A DNA stretch of 11,756 nt from CAZSPL01 sp964608735 (GTDB lineage: Bacteria; JAJVIF01; JAPKYR01; CAZSPL01), in contig CAZSPL010000118.1 of assembly GCA_964608735.1 (NCBI GenBank), positions 1 through 11,756 of the forward strand. Direction: 5' to 3'. Positions within the stretch are counted from its first letter, which is position 1; each line of letters starts with the position of its first letter. Position numbers and translations under genes: made by a program. Below, in pieces: positions 6,366-11,756 of the stretch. The notes under the pieces are model-generated. The model was given only the letters and a program-made list of their open reading frames with translations. It was not told where the DNA came from and searched no databases.

Positions 6366-6575
6366 ATGCGCTACGTCGATTTCAGGGATTCGATAGAGAA
6401 GGAGCTCAAGCGGCATCCGGAGGGGTTTACGTGGCCGGAGCTGAAGAAGCGGCTGAATTTGCCGTACGACAGCCCGTGCTATGAATGGCTCGCGCGTATG
6501 GAGAAGGAAATCGGACTGAAGAGGAAGAAAGGCGAGGGCAGGGCGTTTATCTGGACTGTACCGAAGGGGAAATGA
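6366..6575 (+). CDS. Small winged-helix-like protein
   Basis: A 69-residue basic protein. The ATG at 6366 is chosen because GGAGG (6355-6359) lies six bases upstream; the ATG at 6360 directly abuts that Shine-Dalgarno. The layout fits a compact winged helix: an N-terminal helix (RDSIEKELKRHPEG), a helix-turn-helix-like pair (FTWPELKKRLNLPY, then CYEWLARMEKEIGL) and a C-terminal basic beta wing (KRKKGEGRAFIWTVP). Similar short hypothetical proteins occur in diverse bacteria, but I know of no established function. DNA or RNA binding is inferred from fold and charge. The next gene, a broken membrane protein, begins 24 bp after its stop, suggesting one transcript. Confidence 0.75.
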   Translation: MRYVDFRDSIEKELKRHPEGFTWPELKKRLNLPYDSPCYEWLARMEKEIGLKRKKGEGRAFIWTVPKGK

Positions 6576-6599
6576 ACTGCTGACAGGAGGTGTTACCCA

Positions 6600-7002
6600 A
6601 TGTGGTGGTATATCGGCGCGGCTGTAGCATGGCTGGTTTCGCTCGCGTGAATAGTGAGCATCATGGCGGGCGTGGCCCGTGGGAAGATGAAAGGATTAAG
6701 CCTGGTGATTCTGCCCGGATATCTATTTCACGGTATTACGGCGGTGCTTGCGTTATGGCTGTTCTGGAAAGGGCTGGGAAATTNNNNNNNNNNTATATTT
6801 GGTAACTGGGATTATGCTGTGGGTGTTCGGGCTGATTTGAGTAATCGTAGTTACGGGCGCGGTCGCGACCCGGAGCTCTATATACCCGTCATTCAACAGC
6901 CTGTGGGGGCCGATGATATTCCACGCGGTCATAATGATCCTCGGCGCGGGTGCGATTACAAAAGCAGTATTGATGGGGAAACCCGCCGGCGAAGAACAGT
7001 AA
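6600..7002 (+). pseudogene. Broken small membrane-protein gene
   Basis: A strong AGGAGGTG (6585-6592) precedes an ATG that opens MWWYIGAAVAWLVSLA and then meets TGA at 6648-6650. The same frame continues after that stop with IVSIMAGVARGKMKG and a second hydrophobic segment up to the N gap. After the gap an open frame begins YLVTGIMLWVFGLI, meets another TGA (6838-6840), then runs on with VIVVTGAVATR and a further hydrophobic segment, ending GKPAGEEQ at the TAA (7000-7002). The pieces together look like a protein of about 130 residues with roughly four membrane helices. Both TGAs fall inside hydrophobic segments and could be mutated TGG. The family is not recognised. Gap size is unknown, so the frame across it cannot be checked. 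Confidence 0.6.
6784..6793. other. Assembly gap (ten Ns)
   Basis: Ten consecutive N bases, probably a scaffold join of unknown true length inside the broken membrane-protein gene. Any reading frame crossing it, and the contiguity of the two sides, is uncertain. Confidence 0.99.
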
Positions 7003-7088
7003 TTCGGGGACAGCTACCTTTATTCTTAATATTCAGTGATAACTGCCTTTTTACACGTTCTCAGAAAAAAGGTAGCTGTCCCCGAATT
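7001..7088. mobile_element. 88-bp MITE/REPIN-like element with 21-bp perfect terminal inverted repeats
   Basis: Positions 7001-7021 and 7068-7088 are exact inverted copies, beginning AATTCGGGGACAGCTACC. The 46 bases between are AT-rich and noncoding. The GGGGACAG core resembles repeats associated with REP-type (Y1 HUH) transposases in many bacteria, and such elements are too short to encode their own enzyme. The left end supplies the last two bases of the TAA stop of the preceding broken gene. The right end lies 15 bases before the Shine-Dalgarno of the next gene. No target-site duplication is evident. Confidence 0.75.
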
Positions 7089-7114
7089 TATAGATTCATA
7101 TATGGAGGCTGAAA

Positions 7115-7594
7115 ATGCAAAATCTGAAAAGATCGAATCTTCGTAACGCAGTTATGGTATCTGTATTTCTCGTGATGACATGTCTTGCCCTGATCATTGC
7201 CCCCACATTCGCGGATACATCGCCCGGCACGTCCGGCAGCTCGGGTGGAACGATGCGCGCTGTACCGGGGCAGGGAGGTGCCTTGACCGTGATGAAGAGC
7301 TTCGACGAGAAGAGAGTGCGCGATTATAAAATCACGGATGCGGGTGACATAAGCTGGTGTGATGTCAGGACCGACCATGACGATCCGGGAACCCCGCAGA
7401 TTGACAGCGTGACCCTCACCACGAGCGATCCGAAAATTAATAATGCCCTGCTGACGGCATATATGAGTGGGTACAAGATTTCGGCGAAGGGGCATAAAAT
7501 CACGAAACCCCAGGGAAGGGAATGGCCCGGTTATGAAACGGTTTTCTACGAGATTGATGAGATTACCATCATCAATATTTCGCCGAAACTGTAG
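7115..7594 (+). CDS. Small exported protein of unknown family
   Basis: A 159-residue protein that I do not recognise. GGAGG lies six bases before the ATG. Residues 1-33 form a Sec signal peptide: basic MQNLKRSNLR, hydrophobic core (about 12-29), and a TFA-D cleavage site. The mature part starts with a low-complexity Ser/Gly/Thr stretch (35-45), followed by a mixed alpha/beta region with one cysteine (in ISWCDV) and an alternating hydrophobic C-terminus (VFYEIDEITIINI) that suggests a beta strand. It is expected to be periplasmic or secreted. The inverted-repeat element ends 26 bp before the start codon, so the promoter may be inside or immediately after it. A possible terminator follows the gene. 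Confidence 0.8.
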   Translation: MQNLKRSNLRNAVMVSVFLVMTCLALIIAPTFADTSPGTSGSSGGTMRAVPGQGGALTVMKSFDEKRVRDYKITDAGDISWCDVRTDHDDPGTPQIDSVTLTTSDPKINNALLTAYMSGYKISAKGHKITKPQGREWPGYETVFYEIDEITIINISPKL

Positions 7595-7601
7595 GGAGAA
7601 A

Positions 7602-7639
7602 CCCGGCCTCCTCCCCGCGGGCCGGGAATGAAGATTTTT
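7602..7639 (+). terminator. Possible terminator after the exported protein gene
   Basis: CCCGGCC (7602-7608) and GGCCGGG (7620-7626) form a 7-bp stem with an 11-base loop. TTTTT (7635-7639) comes only after eight intervening bases, so the site is weaker than a canonical terminator. Confidence 0.45.
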
Positions 7640-7793
7640 CGGGATATCACTCAACCGGCAGCCCAAGATATGCGTTTCAACTGGCATCGCATCTAATTAA
7701 TTGTTTCGATTGGGTGGTTGATTGTGCATGATGATAGGGCGGGGCCATCCATTTTCAGTTATAGGTCTACAATCCAGGTACAAGGAGCCACAC

Positions 7794-8684
7794 ATGTATC
7801 GTCAAACACTCATGATGGCATGTATCATTGCCATTCTATTCACCGTTTCCTGCTCGGGGAACGTGGGGGATGCAATTACGCCGGAGACGAACGGCCAGGG
7901 CATCAATGCCGATCTTTCAAACGATGGCCAGGTATGCCTCGGCATCTGGCAGATGACTGCCGATGCATCAACGGGAAACGTTGATGTCGTGCAGCTTCGA
8001 AGCGCCGACAAGATTCTCAACCTCGTGGGTGTGATGCTGCAGTACTCGTGGGATATTTTCGAAATAGATATGGATAACAGCACTTTTGACTTCGACAACC
8101 TCACGGCCGAATTAGCTGTGATCCTCACCAACCCCTTGCCGGATACGGCCATGACCGCGTTTGATATGCGCGGCATATGCTTCGGGCCAAAAGTAGTCAA
8201 TGCCGACGGGCTGACTATCGTCACAAGCCCGGAATATTTTGAGGGCGTGACGTACGGTTACCAGGATGTGCCGGGCCTTGCGCCGGATTTCTTTGTGAAT
8301 TACGGAGGGCTTGCGGGCTACAAATATTTCTGCGACAACCTTGGGGCGGAAGAAGACCTGGCGGAATTCTATTCCGACCCGGAGAATGTAGCCGCGCGTG
8401 GCCAGCTTTCAAACGGCTCATACTGCACCCGGATGTATGATATCGACTGGAACGGCACCGGGGAGAATTTCCAGATATGCAATTTCGCCATCTACGCAAA
8501 TTCCGCCAAACCGTCCGGCAGCCCGCCGTATTCATTGGATGATTTCCCGATTACAACCGCCAACAGCGCCGAGGCATTCTGCATAAGCGTAGCTAATGCT
8601 GATACTCTCTACTTAACGGCGGGAGCAGCATGGCGGACCTTCTCGTGGAAGTCTGGGACTGGCAGGATGATATCAACGATGTGA
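7794..8684 (+). CDS. Lipoprotein, N-terminal part of a frameshifted gene
   Basis: The ATG at 7794 has AAGGAG six bases upstream and opens a lipoprotein signal peptide (MYRQTLMMACIIAILFTVSC), with lipidated Cys20. The following sequence is a secreted, beta-rich region of unknown family. It includes LTAELAVILTNPLPDTAMTAFDMRG, the pattern of an immunoglobulin-like domain with a C-terminal conserved FDMRGICFGP, then a long Gly/Asn/Asp-rich stretch. The natural reading ends near codon 275 (about 8620). The last 20 or so codons (from WRTFSWKSG) look out of frame, and the matching continuation is in the overlapping frame starting at 8630. The whole is probably one surface lipoprotein of about 640 residues broken by a single-base loss, real or from sequencing. 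Confidence 0.75.
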   Translation: MYRQTLMMACIIAILFTVSCSGNVGDAITPETNGQGINADLSNDGQVCLGIWQMTADASTGNVDVVQLRSADKILNLVGVMLQYSWDIFEIDMDNSTFDFDNLTAELAVILTNPLPDTAMTAFDMRGICFGPKVVNADGLTIVTSPEYFEGVTYGYQDVPGLAPDFFVNYGGLAGYKYFCDNLGAEEDLAEFYSDPENVAARGQLSNGSYCTRMYDIDWNGTGENFQICNFAIYANSAKPSGSPPYSLDDFPITTANSAEAFCISVANADTLYLTAGAAWRTFSWKSGTGRMISTM

Positions 8685-9736
8685 CCCTCACATCGGATTA
8701 CTTCGATGACGCATCGCCGGATTCAGATTATCCCGGCACCACGGCTCATTCACGGATCTTCGAATTCAACGATGTGGAGATTTCTCCCGAAGCTGTCGGC
8801 GAGCTTGAAATGATGGTCACCGTGGAAGACAGCAAGACATTCGGCGAATACTGGTTCAGGGACAAGCTGCCGCCGGATAACCCAATGTATGGCGAAAACC
8901 TTTACAACTGCTTCTTGACTACGCTCGATGTGGAGCAGGGTGTCGTCTGGCATCCGGAAATCACACTCGTCGGCGGTAATCCGAAGGCGCGCGCGATCAG
9001 CACTGACAACATCGAGGAATTGCATTCGACTTACGATAAGTCATCGACATTCAATGTGACCGGCGTCAACGCTGAAGGCGGCACGGGACCATACACTTAT
9101 CAATGTTATGTATCAACGAGCGATACATCCGCTACAGGCTCACTTGTCGGATGGGTTGATTTCACGTTCGACGGTGGGGGAAGTTGCGGTATCGACTGGG
9201 GCGACTACGCATCGATTGCCCCGGATTATCTCTATGTATGGACTCACGCTGTTGATGGCGAAATGTCGTCAGCGCCCGAGAAGTGCTCAACCGAAATGCT
9301 GCTGGCGCGTGTGTGCTATGAAACCCCGGCAAGCTATCCATTCGGTTCGTGGTATATAGAATGGAATGGAGGTATTAGTGTAAGTAGTCAAGCAAATTGT
9401 GCTTATTTCAGCTGCGGTAGTCATGGGTTTGGAGTATTCTACAGCCCGAATGTTAATTTCGGCTCCTCCGGAGAGAATACAATTGAATTATACTCATATT
9501 ATATAGATTTTCAGAGCCCAAGCTTTGCTGCTAATTTTGGAGCCTATTCCAGCCCTCAGGAATATCCATTATGCACAGTGGGTGGATATCCTTCTTGGGA
9601 GGGGGTGGAAAGCTGCGATGCATCGGGCTTTTCAGGAAATTTCAAAAATTTTATTAAAGTAGTAAATTATTATGACGGGGCCTGGATACCGGTATGGTAT
9701 GTTTATGACTGCGCCGTTTATGAAAACCCCGTGTAG
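8630..9736 (+). CDS. C-terminal part of the frameshifted lipoprotein
   Basis: A 368-residue open frame with no signal peptide that overlaps the previous one by 55 bases in the -1 frame. It begins mid-domain with MADLLVEVWDWQDD, so it is read as the continuation of the lipoprotein rather than a separate gene, although GGGAG lies four bases before the ATG and could allow reinitiation. Residues 1-120 continue a beta-rich domain. About 125-235 looks like a PKD or Ig-like module (FNVTGVNAEGGTGPYTYQCYVSTSD). From about residue 243 the DNA becomes strikingly AT-rich and the protein turns Tyr/Ser/Gly/Phe-rich with four or five cysteines. This tail looks like a separately acquired domain. A strong terminator follows the stop. 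Confidence 0.7.
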   Translation: MADLLVEVWDWQDDINDVTLTSDYFDDASPDSDYPGTTAHSRIFEFNDVEISPEAVGELEMMVTVEDSKTFGEYWFRDKLPPDNPMYGENLYNCFLTTLDVEQGVVWHPEITLVGGNPKARAISTDNIEELHSTYDKSSTFNVTGVNAEGGTGPYTYQCYVSTSDTSATGSLVGWVDFTFDGGGSCGIDWGDYASIAPDYLYVWTHAVDGEMSSAPEKCSTEMLLARVCYETPASYPFGSWYIEWNGGISVSSQANCAYFSCGSHGFGVFYSPNVNFGSSGENTIELYSYYIDFQSPSFAANFGAYSSPQEYPLCTVGGYPSWEGVESCDASGFSGNFKNFIKVVNYYDGAWIPVWYVYDCAVYENPV

Positions 9737-9758
9737 CGTTGCGAATGCTGAAATAAAG

Positions 9759-9783
9759 AGCCCGGCACTCAGCCGGGCTTTTT
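9759..9783 (+). terminator. Bidirectional rho-independent terminator
   Basis: AGCCCGGC (9759-9766) and GCCGGGCT (9772-9779) form an 8-bp perfect stem with an ACTCA loop, followed by TTTTT on the plus strand. On the minus strand the stem is followed by CTTTATTT, so it can also end the converging LamG lipoprotein gene that stops at 9807. Confidence 0.88.
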
Positions 9784-9806
9784 ATATTACCGTATATTCA
9801 GGAAAG

Positions 9807-11288
9807 CTATTCCGGTGTGATATAACATGTCCGCGCGGGCGGATATTTTATTTTCGACGCGTAATCCATGGTCATGCCCGTCCCACCGGGGCTGGACGGG
9901 TCGCCACTTACGGCGGCGACGGTCCATTGGAATTCTCCGCCGCCCATGTTAAGGAGGTTGTTATACCATCCCGCGGGCACGTATCCGTGGTCGACATCCG
10001 TCCACCATGCGATAGCGGGCCCGGGAAGCAGGTCCCCGGTAACTTTCGCGACATACCATGTGCCGGACGGATTAACACTCGGCGGCTTGTTCCAGCTGAA
10101 CAGCGTAGTGTTGTCGATAGTCGCACCGTCAGCCGGAGTTTGAAGCTCAGGCGGAGTCTTGTAGAGCGTCCACCAGTCGGAATAATGGTTGGGGCCTGTG
10201 GGGGAATCTTTCGTATAGACCCGCCATTGCCATGTGCCGTAGTCGGCCATCGTGTCCATGAACTTGGGCGGAAGTGTCAGGCCCGGCGACCCTATCTGTA
10301 GACCGGAGAAAGCGGTAACCGGAACTCCGTTGTACTTCGTATCAAGGTAGTACTTGCCGTTGTAACCGGGGTCGCCATCCCATTGAAGGTCCAGATCAGA
10401 CCAGACTTCATACGTATGCCCGTTGGGCGGAGATATGATGTTCAGGTCGGTATTGTACAGCTCGACAACTTCCTCCTCGGACAACGGGTAGTTATAGATC
10501 CTGAGGTCGTCAATGGCGCCGTTGAAGTGCCACCATGTGCCGGTCACGCCGAAACTGCCATGCCCGATTGACATAAGCTCATCGAGCGGGGTTGTGGCGA
10601 ACCAGCCGTGGCTTGTCGGGCCGCTTCCGGCTTTATAGACTTTCTCGAATTCTTCACCGTTGACATAGCCCCTGTGGTCGCCATCGGGTCCGACGATGAC
10701 GACATAGTGGTACCACTCGCCGGCCTGCACGCTGAACGGTGTCGCCCAGCAGATTGACGGGAAATCGTTGTAGAGAACCGTGAAGTAAATCTCCCTGTGG
10801 TTAGGGTCAGCCATGTGATTATGCCCGATATAGACCTCCACGGAACATTCAGGCACCGCGTTTGTGCGGTCGATCTTGCCGTAGTAGAAGATCGGTAATA
10901 CTTCAGGAAGGACGCCGTCGTTCAGGAATTCGTCAACCTTGAACCATACGGAGATGGTCCCGTAATTTATCGTGTTTAGTTCCTCGGGGGGTGGACCGGC
11001 TGAATTGGGGAAAGCCATCCAGTCGTCGACCCCGTCGAAATCCCAGCCGCCGCCATGGTCGGTGGCAATCGGCGCTGGGCCGTAAGGAGTGCCGTCATAG
11101 CTGTTGATGGATGAGTCGTAGATCGTATCGCCGCCGAATTCATCCATGGCGTAATGGGCCACCAGGTAGTTGCCGTTATCCGCGGCAAGCCTGTTGTCCG
11201 GCAAGGGAGAAGTCAGATCGATTCCCTGCCCGCAGCCGCCAAAGACAAAGAGCGCTACGAGCCCAGCAAACAGAAGTAGTTTCTTCAC
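9807..11288 (-). CDS. LamG-domain lipoprotein with C-terminal Ig-like repeats
   Basis: A 493-residue predicted lipoprotein. The start is taken as GTG at 11288: it has GAGG upstream at a usable distance and directly opens a lipoprotein signal (KKLLLFAGLVALFVFGGC, Cys19). The longer frame to 11384 has no such features. Residues 41-281 form a LamG/concanavalin A-like jelly roll. The hallmarks are YLVAHYAMDEFGGDTIYDSS, WDFDGVDDWM, GTISVWFKVDE, GEWYHYVVIVG and the closing GAIDDLRIYNYPLSEEEVVELY. Residues about 284-375 and 376-480 look like two beta-sandwich (Fn3/Ig-like) repeats of the type PPELQTPADGATI with Trp-rich cores. A carbohydrate- or surface-binding role is likely; no enzyme motif is visible. 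It converges on the frameshifted lipoprotein. Confidence 0.88.
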   Translation of the reverse strand: MKKLLLFAGLVALFVFGGCGQGIDLTSPLPDNRLAADNGNYLVAHYAMDEFGGDTIYDSSINSYDGTPYGPAPIATDHGGGWDFDGVDDWMAFPNSAGPPPEELNTINYGTISVWFKVDEFLNDGVLPEVLPIFYYGKIDRTNAVPECSVEVYIGHNHMADPNHREIYFTVLYNDFPSICWATPFSVQAGEWYHYVVIVGPDGDHRGYVNGEEFEKVYKAGSGPTSHGWFATTPLDELMSIGHGSFGVTGTWWHFNGAIDDLRIYNYPLSEEEVVELYNTDLNIISPPNGHTYEVWSDLDLQWDGDPGYNGKYYLDTKYNGVPVTAFSGLQIGSPGLTLPPKFMDTMADYGTWQWRVYTKDSPTGPNHYSDWWTLYKTPPELQTPADGATIDNTTLFSWNKPPSVNPSGTWYVAKVTGDLLPGPAIAWWTDVDHGYVPAGWYNNLLNMGGGEFQWTVAAVSGDPSSPGGTGMTMDYASKIKYPPARTCYITPE

Positions 11289-11559
11289 AATTTCACCCTC
11301 ATAAATTGCATGCCTTTTGCGCAGTGTCAGCGCATCAGGCTGCATATAGTAATAGCACGCCTTCATGGCGAAATCAGCCACCAAAACTGCGGTTGTCTGG
11401 TCACTTAAGGAACTGGATCAGGCCTCCGCGCGAAACAGCTTCCAAATCTTTAGATGCGACTTTACCTTTTTTATTTCGCTGGCGTAAATTGTGACAGGTT
11501 TTTTACTTCAGCCGGCCTGCTGATGGGGGGAGGAAAGACGTGCGGGGAGGGATGCAAGA
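11289..11559. other. Intergenic region without a recognised gene
   Basis: This stretch lies upstream of the LamG lipoprotein gene and downstream of the tiny membrane-protein gene, both on the minus strand. No coding pattern, RNA gene or good terminator was found. It must hold the promoter of the lipoprotein gene unless the two are co-transcribed. Candidate -10 boxes near 11345-11352 on the minus strand have no matching -35. Confidence 0.4.
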
Positions 11560-11733
11560 CTACTGTGAATCGGACGACTTCGCTTCCTTCATCTTGACGA
11601 TGCCGATTATTATGAAAACGATGCCCGCGGCGATGAACGAGATGAATCCCGTGTGCTTCTGGCTCGTTGCGATGCCGATTGCTACCAGCCCGCAGCCGAG
11701 GGCGATGAATCCGGCGAAATGTTTGTTCTTCAT
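11560..11733 (-). CDS. Tiny two-helix membrane protein
   Basis: A 57-residue inner-membrane protein of unknown function. GGAGAG lies just before the ATG (11733). The translated sequence has a short basic start (MKNKHF), a first membrane helix (about 7-23, AGFIALGCGLVAIGIAT), a short polar turn (SQKHTG), a second helix (about 30-46, rich in Ile, Ala, Gly) and a charged tail (KMKEAKSSDSQ) ending in TAG. Both ends probably face the cytoplasm, with a hairpin in the membrane. The helix-turn-helix hydrophobic pattern, good ribosome-binding site and consistent codon use support a real gene despite its size. Nothing further upstream is visible because the window ends 23 bases later. Confidence 0.75.
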   Translation of the reverse strand: MKNKHFAGFIALGCGLVAIGIATSQKHTGFISFIAAGIVFIIIGIVKMKEAKSSDSQ

Positions 11734-11756
11734 GATCTCTCCAAGTCGGTTTTGGT

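Noticed and set aside
6600..7002. TGA recoding (Trp, Gly or selenocysteine)
   Set aside because: TGA ends mscL, thyX and the 6366 gene at the expected positions, so genome-wide recoding is unlikely. Two Sec residues in the membrane helices of a small protein would be implausible, and no SECIS-like stem was seen directly after either codon.
8603..8684. Programmed -1 ribosomal frameshift
   Set aside because: No X-XXY-YYZ slippery heptamer in the correct phase was found in the overlap, and there is no obvious downstream pseudoknot. A mutation or sequencing error is more likely.
9672..10301. 209-codon plus-strand frame opposite the LamG lipoprotein gene
   Set aside because: It crosses the bidirectional terminator and is antisense to clear LamG/Ig-like coding sequence.

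Overview
The window looks like part of a draft, moderately GC-rich bacterial genome, most likely an uncultured lineage or metagenome-assembled genome. A run of ten Ns at 6784-6793 marks a scaffold gap. Three predicted lipoproteins with lipobox cysteines suggest a bacterium with a large set of secreted or surface proteins. I cannot place it in a phylum from sequence alone. TGA, TAA and TAG all serve as stops here, so the genetic code is standard.

Left part (1-2012): an alpha/beta hydrolase (+) converges on mscL (-), the large mechanosensitive channel, which has a good promoter. A small exported protein of unknown family (+) follows. Its short leader carries a near-perfect hairpin that overlaps an upstream Shine-Dalgarno sequence.

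Middle (2013-4131): three related hairpin repeats (REP-like, with compensatory base changes) precede an AT-richer gene. That gene encodes a single-HKD phospholipase D-like protein with two C-terminal four-cysteine clusters, probably a horizontally acquired nuclease-type protein. It converges on thyX (-), the flavin-dependent thymidylate synthase, which has an extended -10 promoter and a structured leader.

Right part (4132-11756): this is mostly cell-envelope genes. There is a lipoprotein (-) with an alpha/alpha-toroid-like domain and a C-terminal post-COAP-1-like beta domain, followed by its terminator. A DUF6794-type small protein (-) lies divergent from a small winged-helix-like protein (+). 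Next comes a broken small membrane-protein gene with two in-frame TGA codons and the assembly gap. Its stop codon overlaps an 88-bp element with 21-bp perfect inverted ends. A small exported protein (+) follows. Then comes a long lipoprotein (+) split by a frameshift, whose last third is strikingly AT-rich and probably of separate origin. Next is a LamG-type lipoprotein (-) that converges on it across a shared bidirectional terminator, and finally a tiny two-helix membrane protein (-).

No RNA genes, CRISPR array, phage structural genes or complete insertion sequence were seen. The best candidates for something new are the PLD/zinc-cluster protein beside its hairpin array, the inverted-repeat element abutting a decayed membrane gene, and the mosaic frameshifted lipoprotein.
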